Shown in pieces: positions 7,451 through 16,129 of a stretch of 64,000 nt of DNA. Position 1 is the first letter of the stretch; every line of letters begins with the position of its first letter. The notes under the pieces were generated by a model, which made no database searches, was not told the DNA's origin, and worked only from the letters and a program-made list of their open reading frames with translations. Source of the DNA: Oribacterium asaccharolyticum ACB7 (GTDB lineage Bacteria; Bacillota; Clostridia; Lachnospirales; Lachnospiraceae); NCBI RefSeq assembly GCF_000238075.1, contig NZ_JH414506.1, positions 271,141 through 335,140 on the forward strand, in the 5' to 3' direction. Position numbers and translations under genes: made by a program.

Positions 7451-8794
7451 ATGACTTTTCAAGAAACGGAAAAAGTTGCGCTAAAATCAATCGTGCAGGA
7501 GGATATCAAAAAAGAAATTCTTGCTTTTGCCAACTGTAATGGAGGCACTGTTTATGTGGGTGTTTCTAATCACGGGGAAATCTTGGGATTAGAGGACATA
7601 GACGCCTCTACTCTACAAATTTCCAACATGGTACGGGACAGTATTAAACCGGATATCACCATGTTTATTCATTATGAAGCGCTGGAATACGAGGGAAAAT
7701 CAATCATTGCCATTCATATCCAAAGGGGAATCAATCGCCCATACTATTTATCCAAAAAAGGCCTTCGTCCTGAAGGAGTCTATGTAAGGCAAGGGCATTC
7801 TGCCGTCCCCGCAAGTGATACAGCCATCCGGCAAATGATTAAAGAAACCGATGGTGACAGTTTTGAAGAGATGCGTTCCATAAATCAAGAATTAAGTTTC
7901 GATGCGCTAAAGCAAGAATTTGAAACTCGTAAGATTCCTTTCGCACAGGCACAAATGCAAACGCTCCACATACAGTCCACCGACAAGCTTTACACAAATC
8001 TTGGATTGCTGCTATCCGATCAATGCCCCTATTCCATTAAAGTTGCCGTTTTCGAGGGGAATACACAAAATATCTTTAAAGACCGAAGAGAATTTTCCGG
8101 TTCAATTATGCGACAGCTTCATGATGTATATGACTATATCGACTTCCATAATCAAGTCCATGCAAGCTTTCATAAGCTACTGCGTATTGACAATAGAGAC
8201 TATCCGGAAGTGGCAGTCCGGGAAGCACTTCTCAACTCTCTTGTCCATCGGGATTACTCTATCCACGCTGACACCCTCATCAGCATTTACAGCAATCATA
8301 TGGAGTTTGTCACTTTGGGCGGGCTACTCCCCGGCTTGGAACTCGATGATATAAAAATGGGAATTTCTGTTTGCAGAAACCCTCAACTGGCCAATGTATT
8401 CTATCGTTTGCAATTCATAGAAGCCTATGGAACCGGCATAAAAAAGATTATGGACAGTTACCTCGGAAAAGGGAAGCAGCCCTCCATCATCTGTAGCAAT
8501 AATGCCTTTAAAATCGTCCTTCCCAATACCAATGCAGGGCAAATCGTAAAAGAGGATAGTGTCTACTATTCTTTAGATTCCTCTTCCGTAGCGCCCCCTG
8601 CTACGCTTCCATCTGCTGAAGAGCAAATCCTACAAGCCCTTTCCGTGCAGAAAGAAATTACAAGAAAAGAAGTACAAGAGCTATTGGAAGTCAGCCAGTC
8701 TACCGCCGGCCGTATTCTAAAAACCATGGTAAATCGAGGGCAAATCATTAAACTGGGCGGTAGTCTTACGACACGCTATAAGACAAACCTGTAA
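7451..8794 (+). CDS. AlbA_2-domain transcriptional regulator with C-terminal ATPase-like and winged-helix domains
   Basis: A 447-residue protein of the group often labelled RecG-like or Schlafen-AlbA_2 regulators; it is not a helicase. Residues 1-115 are the AlbA_2/divergent AAA-4 domain (ILAFANCNGGTVYVGVSNHG at 22-41). Residues about 235-350 are a GHKL ATPase-like region: REALLNSLVHRDY is the N-box-like helix and EAYGTGIKKI a G-box-like segment. The last 70 residues hold a winged helix (TRKEVQELLEVSQSTAGRIL). AGGTGAG precedes the ATG. It diverges from the Rrf2 gene, and the 9-bp repeats over its promoter suggest autoregulation. Targets unknown. Confidence 0.85.
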   Translation: MTFQETEKVALKSIVQEDIKKEILAFANCNGGTVYVGVSNHGEILGLEDIDASTLQISNMVRDSIKPDITMFIHYEALEYEGKSIIAIHIQRGINRPYYLSKKGLRPEGVYVRQGHSAVPASDTAIRQMIKETDGDSFEEMRSINQELSFDALKQEFETRKIPFAQAQMQTLHIQSTDKLYTNLGLLLSDQCPYSIKVAVFEGNTQNIFKDRREFSGSIMRQLHDVYDYIDFHNQVHASFHKLLRIDNRDYPEVAVREALLNSLVHRDYSIHADTLISIYSNHMEFVTLGGLLPGLELDDIKMGISVCRNPQLANVFYRLQFIEAYGTGIKKIMDSYLGKGKQPSIICSNNAFKIVLPNTNAGQIVKEDSVYYSLDSSSVAPPATLPSAEEQILQALSVQKEITRKEVQELLEVSQSTAGRILKTMVNRGQIIKLGGSLTTRYKTNL

Positions 8795-8804
8795 AACGAT
8801 ATCC

Positions 8805-9554
8805 TTAGGCTTTTTTCCTCACAAAGATATATTCCTTTTCCGAAGATAGCTCCTCGGAAAAACGGTATCCCATGACGGAGAAATGCTTGATGCCCTCCGG
8901 CTCTTCCACTCGGTTCTCCGCCATGAAACGCACCATCTCTCCGCGTGCCATCTTACAGTACACTCCCTTTTGAACAAGCTTCCCCTCTTGCTCTTCAAAA
9001 AAATTGCAGCTGATATAGCGGTCACTCGGCTGCAAATACTTTTCTATACATTTTGAATACTCTTTTGAAGCCAAATTGATGATGATTCCGCTACTGTCGC
9101 GGACTTCCTTATAGAGCCTGTCCCCCCAGTAGTCATAGAGATTTTTCGCGCCGTCCACCTCGAGCTTTGCCTGCATCTCCAGGCGATACGGCGTAACCCC
9201 GTCCATTGGCCTTACAATACCGTAAAAGCCGGAAAGAATTCGAAGATGTTCCTGCACATAGCTGAGCATCTCTGTCTCAAAAACAGTTGGAGCCATATAT
9301 TGATAGGCAATTCCGTCATAGGAAAGAATCGCCGGTGTGAGTTTTTCTCTTAAATCCATCGACGAAAGACGCTCTATATTTTGCTCGGTAATCTTCTCAT
9401 TACAGGCCCAAAGCGCCTTTAGTTCCGAAAAGGATTTTTCTTTCAGACTATCCTTGATTTTCTCGGCACCGGAAAGAAAAACGGGCAAATCCCGGTAAGC
9501 CGGCCCATTTTCATCATGCTGCATCTTTTTTGCAGGAGAAAGAATGATTCGCAT
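8805..9554 (-). CDS. yaaA: Peroxide stress protein YaaA (DUF328)
   Basis: A 249-residue cytoplasmic protein of the YaaA family, which in E. coli lowers free intracellular iron under hydrogen peroxide stress and thereby limits Fenton damage. The family start MRIILSPAKKM is intact, as are blocks such as ILSYDGIAYQYM and LRILSGFYGIVRPMDGVTPYRLEM. Full family length. The gene begins one base after the stop of the peroxidase gene, so the two are certainly co-transcribed. One member reduces peroxide while the other limits damage from it. It converges on the plus-strand regulator gene with a 10-base gap. Confidence 0.93.
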   Translation of the reverse strand: MRIILSPAKKMQHDENGPAYRDLPVFLSGAEKIKDSLKEKSFSELKALWACNEKITEQNIERLSSMDLREKLTPAILSYDGIAYQYMAPTVFETEMLSYVQEHLRILSGFYGIVRPMDGVTPYRLEMQAKLEVDGAKNLYDYWGDRLYKEVRDSSGIIINLASKEYSKCIEKYLQPSDRYISCNFFEEQEGKLVQKGVYCKMARGEMVRFMAENRVEEPEGIKHFSVMGYRFSEELSSEKEYIFVRKKA

Positions 9555-9555
9555 A

Positions 9556-10011
9556 TCAGCTAAGTTCTCCCAGCATCTGTTCAGGATTGTCAGCCGCCTT
9601 CACCTTGTCAAAGGCTTTGGCAATCTTTCCCTCTTCATCAATCAAATACGTTGTACGCACTACACCCATATAGGTCTTACCGTAGTTCTTTTTCTCCTGC
9701 CATACATCATAGGCCTGAATTGCCACAAGTTCCGGATCGGAAAGAATCGTAAAGGGCAGGCCGTATTTCTCTTCAAACTTCTTATGAGATGCCACGCTGT
9801 CCTTACTGATTCCGAGAACCACAGCCCCCTTCTCTATGAACTGCGGATATCTCTCCGCAAAGCCGCAGGCCTGCTTCGTGCAGCCCGGGGTGTTGTCCTT
9901 CGGGTAAAAATATAAAATAACCTTCTTTCCTCTGTAATCTGACAGAGAGTGCCTGTTTCCGTTCTGATCCGGGAGTGTGAAATCCGGTGCCTGTGTTCCT
10001 ACTTCTAACAT
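9556..10011 (-). CDS. bcp: Thioredoxin-dependent thiol peroxidase (PrxQ/BCP)
   Basis: An atypical two-Cys peroxiredoxin that reduces hydrogen peroxide and organic hydroperoxides using thioredoxin. The 151 residues are full length. The peroxidatic Cys44 sits in TPGCT and the resolving Cys49 five residues on, the pattern of the alpha2-helix PrxQ class. [17 protein letters not shown] is diagnostic. The gene leads a two-gene operon with yaaA. A small ACAGCT..AGCTGT inverted repeat lies about 50 bases upstream, but no PerR-type box was recognised. Confidence 0.95.
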   Translation of the reverse strand: MLEVGTQAPDFTLPDQNGNRHSLSDYRGKKVILYFYPKDNTPGCTKQACGFAERYPQFIEKGAVVLGISKDSVASHKKFEEKYGLPFTILSDPELVAIQAYDVWQEKKNYGKTYMGVVRTTYLIDEEGKIAKAFDKVKAADNPEQMLGELS

Positions 10012-10124
10012 AATATTTCTCCTATCTCTTCTTTCTCTAATACAGCTTTAGCTGTTTATTCCCGATGAATTTTCCTTTCGAAAATCCACCGCCCTTTTCT
10101 TTAACTTAGCATAGTTTATCCTAC

Positions 10125-10164
10125 AAAAAAAGCGGTAACGACCGTATTCATCCGTACCGCTTTT
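10125..10164 (-). terminator. Terminator downstream of tRNA-Arg
   Basis: The arms AAGCGGTA and TACCGCTT pair around a 16-base loop. Read on the minus strand the stem is followed by seven T residues, starting a few bases after the tRNA 3' end. It separates the tRNA from the bcp-yaaA operon. Confidence 0.85.
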
Positions 10165-10169
10165 CTGCC

Positions 10170-10241
10170 TGTTCTCAGCGGGAATCGAACCCACAACTAG
10201 TGCTTAGGAGGCGCTTGTTATATCCATTTAACTATGAGAAC
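10170..10241 (-). tRNA. tRNA-Arg (anticodon CCU)
   Basis: A 72-nt cloverleaf on the minus strand: acceptor stem GTTCTCA/TGAGAAC, D stem GTTA/TAAC, anticodon loop CTCCTAA with anticodon CCT (reads AGG), T arm GTGGG-TTCGATT-CCCGC, discriminator A. The 3' CCA is not encoded. The anticodon stem AGCGC/GCACT has a C-A mismatch at its middle pair; most such tRNAs have C-G there. The tRNA has its own promoter and terminator. Confidence 0.93.
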
Positions 10242-10255
10242 GCGATTTCTCTTTT

Positions 10256-10283
10256 ATTTTAGCATAGGATGGGAATCTGTCAA
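10256..10283 (-). promoter_or_regulatory. Promoter of tRNA-Arg
   Basis: TTGACA (10278-10283) and TAAAAT (10256-10261) on the minus strand with a 16-base spacer. Transcription would begin a few bases before the mature tRNA 5' end. Confidence 0.65.
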
Positions 10284-10287
10284 TTCC

Positions 10288-10351
10288 AAAACGAGGTACC
10301 GCACGCTGCAAAACGCGATGCCGTACGCTGCGCGAGCGATACTCGTTATGA
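10288..10351 (+). repeat. Dispersed palindromic repeat, copy 2 (extended)
   Basis: Starts with AAACGAGGTACCGCACGC and ends with GCGCGAGCGATACTCGTT, like copy 1. Extra bases in the middle duplicate part of the left arm (GATGCCGTACGCTG), so this copy is about 20 bases longer. It lies between the tRNA promoter and the terminator of the membrane-protein operon. Confidence 0.75.
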
Positions 10352-10357
10352 AGAAGC

Positions 10358-10375
10358 GCCTCCTGAACAGGAGGC
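10358..10375 (-). terminator. Hairpin after the last membrane protein gene
   Basis: GCCTCCTGAACAGGAGGC is a perfect stem with a four-base loop, 11 bases beyond the stop codon on the minus strand. Only a weak run (GCTTCTTC) follows, so termination would be moderate. Confidence 0.5.
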
Positions 10376-10385
10376 AACTCTTCCC

Positions 10386-11933
10386 CTATTTCCCATAAAA
10401 ACAGTTCAGTTTCCGCTCCTTAAGAATGGAAAAAGCCTTTAGAATTCTCTCTTTTCCATGGCGATATTCGTAGAGTCTTTCCAGCTCTTCCTCGTCCATT
10501 TCCTCGATTCGATTCACAGAGTGAAGCATCGTTTCATAGTGGAGCCTGCGATAAGGTGCCTTCAGAAGTTCCGTTTTCGCGGTATGGAGGGTGCCGCCTA
10601 AGAAGAGAAGAGTGATTCCTATGGAAATGATTCGGAGCAGTGCCCTCCTCGGTTCAGCTTTCTTATCCACATCTCCTGCAAGTTTTACGCTCTCCGCATT
10701 CTCATCTTTCTTTACTTTCTCACCTTTCTTCCTATCCTCTATTTCCCTATCCCTATTTCTTTTTTCCACCCTCACTTCCTGTCCTCCCGCTGTTTTCAGA
10801 TATAAAAGAAGCAAAGCCCCGAGTAAGGCACTCTGATACTGGAGCGCATAACGGCTCTGCACGGCATATTCCGGGCGGAGAAAAATGTATCTGGACAGAA
10901 AAACCAGGGCAAAGCTAAGGAGACCATGGAGAAGAAGAAGTGCCGGAAAAATACCTGTCAGACTCTTGTCCTTCTCTTTTTCCGGAATACAGTCGTCGCT
11001 CGAACCCTTTTCTCCGAAAAATAAATCCTTCAAGAAGAGAAGCGCCATTAGAAGGAAAAAGAGAAGAATCAAGCCACCGAGCAGAAAGAGTTGCTTTCCC
11101 TGTACTGCCCCGCTCGACAGCCATTCCTCCAGATTCTCTCCGGAAAAAAGAAGGGAAGAGAAGCCGAAGCCGAAAAACTTCAGTACAAAGGTCATTTTCG
11201 TGAACAACACTTCCTTCAGAGAAATGCTTTTCGCCCCGGCATACTCATAAACCGCATAATGATTACTCAGAAAATAGAGGAAGGTCGAAACAAAGCTCGA
11301 AAGAAGCAAAACAAGGCTCCCTCTTTTGTCCCGGATTTTACCGGCTAAGAACAAAAAGAAAAGAGAGAGAATGGTCGCACCGTAAACTGCAATAGCATAA
11401 GGCCCTCCCGTAAGTAGGAAGAGGAAGGGAAAAACGGAGAGCGATAAAAGGGAACTGCCCTTTCCGACTCTTTCAGAAAGGAGATAGAAGAAGAGATAAA
11501 AAAGTGCAAAAGAAAGAAAATGGGCATACCCCGAGCCGTTGAGAAGCATTTCCCACTTATTTAAGCTGTAAAAAATGAGTAAAAGCGAAACGCTGAAAAA
11601 AACGCCTGTTCTCCTCTTTGCCATAAAGAGAAGGATCGGAATACTCGTAAGAAACAGACCAAAAAGCCCAAGAAACCGGTCAAAAGTAATGGAATAATGG
11701 AAAAAAGCGATATTGATTTCCCGAAAAAGGAAGCTCACGGGTATTCTCGTCAAGATATCCTTCGTCAGTAAATCACGGAAAGAAAAAGGCTCTCCCAAAT
11801 AGGAATTCGTCAGGCGGATATAGTCGGAATAGACGATATCCGCGCTGGCGGACAGGATATAAAAACCGAGAAACACTGTGCAAAGGATGGAAACGAAGAG
11901 AAGGAATGAAGCGCGGAACTTTTCTTTACTCAT
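10386..11933 (-). CDS. Polytopic membrane protein, GT-C-like, third of three
   Basis: A 515-residue membrane protein with about ten hydrophobic segments. An extracytoplasmic stretch after the first segment reads SADIVYSDYIRLTNSY, which recalls the acidic first loop of GT-C glycosyltransferases. A Lys/Glu-rich hydrophilic insert (residues about 375-420) precedes the last membrane segment. The tail of about 60 residues ends in an Arg/Glu-rich helix. The start at 11933 follows GGGGGAGG and overlaps the stop of the preceding gene by 8 bases. A longer version from 12014 would run far into that gene. Function inferred only as cell-surface sugar transfer or polymer assembly; I do not recognise the family. 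Confidence 0.6.
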   Translation of the reverse strand: MSKEKFRASFLLFVSILCTVFLGFYILSASADIVYSDYIRLTNSYLGEPFSFRDLLTKDILTRIPVSFLFREINIAFFHYSITFDRFLGLFGLFLTSIPILLFMAKRRTGVFFSVSLLLIFYSLNKWEMLLNGSGYAHFLSFALFYLFFYLLSERVGKGSSLLSLSVFPFLFLLTGGPYAIAVYGATILSLFFLFLAGKIRDKRGSLVLLLSSFVSTFLYFLSNHYAVYEYAGAKSISLKEVLFTKMTFVLKFFGFGFSSLLFSGENLEEWLSSGAVQGKQLFLLGGLILLFFLLMALLFLKDLFFGEKGSSDDCIPEKEKDKSLTGIFPALLLLHGLLSFALVFLSRYIFLRPEYAVQSRYALQYQSALLGALLLLYLKTAGGQEVRVEKRNRDREIEDRKKGEKVKKDENAESVKLAGDVDKKAEPRRALLRIISIGITLLFLGGTLHTAKTELLKAPYRRLHYETMLHSVNRIEEMDEEELERLYEYRHGKERILKAFSILKERKLNCFYGK

Positions 11934-13767
11934 GGAAAACCTCCCCCGTAATATCCCTGTAGGCTCTTTGTTCCGCCACTTCCTCGAGAACCAGGCTGTT
12001 CTTCCGGTTCGCATCCTTCGGAAGCCTTGTCAAATCCTGTATAAAATGAATCTTCGTACCGTGTCCGCTGAAATCCTCGTCAAACACCTGAAAGAAGGTA
12101 TCTCCGTAGAACTTACTCATCTTGTATTTATTTTCCAAAATATAAACCTGCTTCCCGAGAACGCCCTCTCTGCCATACTTTTCTATCGTCTCCTCTGCAA
12201 GCGAATTCATGCGATCCTGATCCTCCCAGAAATAAATCTGCGGAAAATAAGAGCGATAGTAGCGCTCCACCGGAAGGCGTAGGCAAATAAACGCCAGGCA
12301 GAAAATCGTACCGAGCGGCAGCCTGCTCACGCCCAGCAAATACGAAAAATAGAGGAGAGAAGCCGCAAAACTCACATAAACCCAGCGCATTTCCACGCGA
12401 ATCGTCACGGAAGAAGAACCGATACATAACGCAATAAAAAGCAAAAAGAGAATATTGTTTCCAATAAAGCTGCGAAGGCGGGCGAGTTTCACGCGCTTCT
12501 GCTCTTTTCCCACACCCACATTACTCTCCGTGCTACTTTTTGTTCTGCTTTCCGTGTTCGTTCCTGTAATACCGTCCGTGCTCACCGCTATGCTGTTCCC
12601 TGTACTTTTCTCCGTCTTAAAAATACGGATCAGTGCAAAAATCAGGGAGAGCAGTACCGTGAAAGCCAGTACGGCAATCGATGCATAGACCAGTTTCCGT
12701 ATATCCGGACTAACCTTCTCCCAAGGGATTCCGTTTAGGTGTTCCGGTCCCTTCTGGAAGCCGAAGATATAGTAGACTTCCGCGAAGGCATTTTGGAGGG
12801 CATCGGTAAGTTTAAAGCTTTCCGTAACTTCCGTGCCTCCCGTCCCCTTAGGAATGAAAGAGCCAATGGCAAACTTACGGATAGCATAAAAAAGATAAGC
12901 TTGGGCAAGAGGAAGAAGAAAAAGAATGCACGAAGTAAAAACGATATTTTTTCCCTCTTTCTTTTTTTCTTTTCCTGCTTCATTTCCTCTCGTTTCCGAT
13001 TTCTCTTGCTCTGTTCCTTTATATTCTGTTTCTGCATTATTTCCTCCTGTTGAAGTAGCCTTAACGGCCGTGTTCTTTCCTACCCTTCCTCTAAAAAGCA
13101 GCGGGACATAGAAAAGGGGGAGTAAAGCAATATATCTTTCGTGTGTAAAGACTAGTAAGAAGAAAAAGAGATGGGAAAGCACAAGGTTTCGTACAAAATG
13201 CCTTTCTTCATTTAACTGCAAGTAAAGGAAATAGAGCGTAATCAGGGAAAAGCCCAGCGCCAAGGTTTCCAGTATTCCCAGCGCCTGTGCAATCTGGTAA
13301 TACGCAAAGTGAGCAGACAGAAAAATAATCCCCAAAGAGAAAGAAACAATTTTCTTTCCCTTCGAAACCACCCAAGAAAAATAACACAGGAAACAGGCCA
13401 AAAGGCCATTCAATGCCACATTAAAGTACCAGTAGCGGTTTGGATCATTTCCCACAAAGACCATCTCAATATAGCTGAGAGCCCAGTACACCGGACGAAA
13501 CCGCACTGCATTTCCGATAGGGAAACTGAACGTAAAGAAATCCTGCTCCCGGAAAAAAGAAAAGAGATAAAGGTCATCCATGTATAAGGCCTTAATATGA
13601 ATATGCCGATTGACATAGAAGGCAAAAATCATCAGTGCACAAAAACTGCAGAAGAGAAAAAGAACAGTAAAGATTCTCTCCCTTTTTTTCTTCCTGCTTG
13701 CATCATCCTGCAAGTGATAATTCTCGGGCATTCTACGATTCTCTTCTGTACTATCCTTTCCTTGCAT
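11926..13767 (-). CDS. Polytopic membrane protein, GT-C-like, second of three
   Basis: A 613-residue protein with a cytoplasmic N-terminal tail of about 30 residues, a first membrane segment and then the loop IKALYMDDLYLFSFFREQDF, whose paired acidic residues resemble the catalytic loop of GT-C enzymes using lipid-linked sugars. Two low-complexity hydrophilic inserts (about 230-265, Glu/Lys/Gly-rich; about 395-435, Thr/Ser/Gly-rich) separate blocks of membrane helices. A soluble domain of about 115 residues closes the protein. It overlaps the next gene by 8 bases and follows the previous one by 64. Its order and build match its two neighbours, so the three probably act together. Exact function unknown. 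Confidence 0.6.
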   Translation of the reverse strand: MQGKDSTEENRRMPENYHLQDDASRKKKRERIFTVLFLFCSFCALMIFAFYVNRHIHIKALYMDDLYLFSFFREQDFFTFSFPIGNAVRFRPVYWALSYIEMVFVGNDPNRYWYFNVALNGLLACFLCYFSWVVSKGKKIVSFSLGIIFLSAHFAYYQIAQALGILETLALGFSLITLYFLYLQLNEERHFVRNLVLSHLFFFLLVFTHERYIALLPLFYVPLLFRGRVGKNTAVKATSTGGNNAETEYKGTEQEKSETRGNEAGKEKKKEGKNIVFTSCILFLLPLAQAYLFYAIRKFAIGSFIPKGTGGTEVTESFKLTDALQNAFAEVYYIFGFQKGPEHLNGIPWEKVSPDIRKLVYASIAVLAFTVLLSLIFALIRIFKTEKSTGNSIAVSTDGITGTNTESRTKSSTESNVGVGKEQKRVKLARLRSFIGNNILFLLFIALCIGSSSVTIRVEMRWVYVSFAASLLYFSYLLGVSRLPLGTIFCLAFICLRLPVERYYRSYFPQIYFWEDQDRMNSLAEETIEKYGREGVLGKQVYILENKYKMSKFYGDTFFQVFDEDFSGHGTKIHFIQDLTRLPKDANRKNSLVLEEVAEQRAYRDITGEVFHE

Positions 13768-13803
13768 GCCATCCCCTCCTTAAAAAAGCTCTTTTCCCTC
13801 ATT

Positions 13804-13820
13804 TTCTACCGCCGGTAGAA
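13804..13820. repeat. 17-bp palindrome between two membrane protein genes
   Basis: TTCTACCG-C-CGGTAGAA is a perfect inverted repeat with a single central base in the 64-base gap. The loop is too small for a good RNA hairpin, so it is more like a protein-binding site, but no promoter is evident. Confidence 0.4.
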
Positions 13821-13831
13821 CATCAATATTC

Positions 13832-16111
13832 TCATTTAACTCTCTGTATACACTTATCCTGCGAGGCGTCTCCGTTCTCTATCCAGTTTCTCACGCTCTT
13901 CGTATCCTCTTCTTCCTCTTTTGTGAGAACAGGATACGACTCTTCTCTCCACGCATATTCTAAGCGAGACTGATTCACTTTCACAAGGAGGTATTCCGGA
14001 AGACTCTCTTGCGTTTTTGTTAAATTTGCAAATTCCGGCTCTATCAGGATACCAAGGTTTGCCATTTGTATGAGCATTTCTTTCGCGCGCGCTTCCCTCT
14101 CCTCCTCCAGGAAGGATTTTTCTATGTAAATGTAATCCGTCTTCGCCCATTTTAAAAACCAGGCAAAGTAAAGCGGATCGTCGTAGAGTCCCGGACTTCC
14201 TCCGGAACCCTCCACATCGGTAATGCTCTCCACTACACAGGGAATCCTATAGCAATCCGGTGTTTCCGAAACGGCAAGGACATGATTCCTCGGGTTTTCC
14301 GCCATTTTCAAAAACAGGGGCAGACTTCCCCGCTCCGCCTGCTTCTCCATTTCTACGGAAAGGTGATCATAATAGCCCTTATTTATTGGATCAATGGGCG
14401 TGAAGCCTACTGCCCCGGCCCAGGAAGTTACCAGTGTTGTAAGAAGCGCAGGCAAATAAAGAAACGGAGCAAGCAAAATCCTCCATTTCCTCTTTTGCCT
14501 TTCTTCTTCCTTTTTCCATAGCGGACTTCCAAATGCAAGAAGAAGTGCCAAGCACTCCCATAAACTATAGTAATTTCCGTCAATCTGCCAGAGCATAACA
14601 AAGCTCAGAAGGGAGAAAAAGCTAATCAGAAAAAAAACAAGCGGAAGCTCTATGTCCTTCACGTCCCCCTTTTCTTTTTTTCTCCCCGATGAGAACCTGC
14701 GAAGAATCATTTTCAAAGCATTTCCGGCGGCAAGGAAGAGAATGGTCGGAAAAGCAATTCCGCTCCAGGCAATACCGACATGCGCCATGTCCTCCCCCAC
14801 CGGATAAAACAGGAAGAAAAAGAGTCTTTTTCCAAAAGAAAGGAGCGTCTCTTGCAGAGAAAGTGCCCCGCTGTAATCCACATGCGCGTCCAGATTAAAG
14901 GGCCACTTCACGGAAAATCCCATGGCTTTGAAAATTCCGGTAAAGGTAGTCGAAAAGGGAAGACCGGTAATCCAAAAAGTGCGAAGGGTAATCAGACAAG
15001 TAAAAAGAAGAGAGACAAAGAGCAAGGCCGTGGATCCCTCTTTTTTCGTGCCAAAGGGATGGAAGTACCTTTTTTCTTCCGGCTCCCCTTTTCCAAAGAA
15101 AAATGTACCGATTGTTCCCTTAATCAAACTATCCAGAAAAAATCCGATGAAAAGCAAGGTACTGAATACCACCGCTGTGGGTTTTAGACTATAAGTTAAA
15201 ATCAGCATCGAAAGACTGTTCTTTCTCTCTCCTTTCCCATAGAAATAGAGGCTCAAAAGCTGTAAAAGAAGAGTGAGATTATCGGTTTTCATGGTGATTG
15301 CCATATTTCCAACAGACGAAAAAAAGAAAAAGGTCAAAATCCCCAAAGCAAGCTCAGCGTCTTTTCGGTCTCTTAAAAGGAAGTAAAGCACAAAGGCAAT
15401 CGCAATGTATATCCAGATTTGAAAAGCCAATAAAAAACCGTACCCCGGAAAAAAAGAAAGCGGAGCGGTCAAGAGTTCCAATCCTTTTGGATAACTGTAG
15501 ACAGCATTGATTAAGCCATGAGAGGAAAAAAAAGCTTGCACGAAAGATAAAATGCCTCCACCTTTCCCTTCCGGAGAAAATAAAATCCATGCACTTCTCA
15601 GTCCGTAACGAAGAGAATCATAGTCCAAAGCAATATTACTGCGACTGATTTGAATGAGCACAAAGGGCAGAGCCAAAAATGCTGCCGTCTTGTCTTTTTC
15701 GGAATAACGGAAAGAAGTACATCTTTGAAGAAAATGATTTATTTTTCCGGAAAGGAAATAGCAAAGAATCGATGCCAGAAAGAAAAAGTAAAAAAAAGAA
15801 AATAAAAGCGGAAGAAGAAAACGGTGTAGATAAGACGTAAGAAGAAGGGGAAAAGAGAGGAAAAAAAGAAGCGCTCTTCTGCTACGCAATGTTGTTTTCC
15901 GCAATAACAAAATAAAAAAACTGTAAAGCAGAAAAATGCCCGTTTCTCCCAGAGCGAGCAAATTTTTTTTCTCCAGCAGACGCTCCCCATTTCCGCTATC
16001 CACAAAAAAACGGCAAAAGAAAAAGAATGAACAACAAAGCAAGAAGAGACAGACCATTTTCTCTCCCCACACTTCTCTATTGTCACTCCCTTTTCTCAAT
16101 GCATTCTTCAT
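13832..16111 (-). CDS. Polytopic membrane protein, GT-C-like, first of three
   Basis: The largest of the trio at 759 residues, with a dozen or more hydrophobic segments in the first 560 residues and a soluble C-terminal domain of about 190 (it includes VLAVSETPDCYRIPCVVES). The loop IALDYDSLRYGLRSAW at about 158-173 has the acidic pair seen in GT-C glycosyltransferases, and MAITMKTDNLTLLLQLLSLY is a typical later helix. It starts 18 bases after the racemase-family gene, so it is probably co-transcribed with it. The ribosome site is weak (AAAAGG). No partner sugar-nucleotide or flippase genes are in view, so the surface polymer it serves is unknown. Confidence 0.6.
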   Translation of the reverse strand: MKNALRKGSDNREVWGEKMVCLFLLCCSFFFFCRFFVDSGNGERLLEKKNLLALGETGIFLLYSFFILLLRKTTLRSRRALLFFLSFPLLLTSYLHRFLLPLLFSFFYFFFLASILCYFLSGKINHFLQRCTSFRYSEKDKTAAFLALPFVLIQISRSNIALDYDSLRYGLRSAWILFSPEGKGGGILSFVQAFFSSHGLINAVYSYPKGLELLTAPLSFFPGYGFLLAFQIWIYIAIAFVLYFLLRDRKDAELALGILTFFFFSSVGNMAITMKTDNLTLLLQLLSLYFYGKGERKNSLSMLILTYSLKPTAVVFSTLLFIGFFLDSLIKGTIGTFFFGKGEPEEKRYFHPFGTKKEGSTALLFVSLLFTCLITLRTFWITGLPFSTTFTGIFKAMGFSVKWPFNLDAHVDYSGALSLQETLLSFGKRLFFFLFYPVGEDMAHVGIAWSGIAFPTILFLAAGNALKMILRRFSSGRKKEKGDVKDIELPLVFFLISFFSLLSFVMLWQIDGNYYSLWECLALLLAFGSPLWKKEEERQKRKWRILLAPFLYLPALLTTLVTSWAGAVGFTPIDPINKGYYDHLSVEMEKQAERGSLPLFLKMAENPRNHVLAVSETPDCYRIPCVVESITDVEGSGGSPGLYDDPLYFAWFLKWAKTDYIYIEKSFLEEEREARAKEMLIQMANLGILIEPEFANLTKTQESLPEYLLVKVNQSRLEYAWREESYPVLTKEEEEDTKSVRNWIENGDASQDKCIQRVK

Positions 16112-16129
16112 CCTTTTCTGTTCCGTAAT

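Noticed and set aside
10591..11250. Several long plus-strand frames opposite the membrane protein genes
   Set aside because: They are Lys/Arg/Ser/Pro-rich shadows of hydrophobic and low-complexity segments on the minus strand, without ribosome sites.
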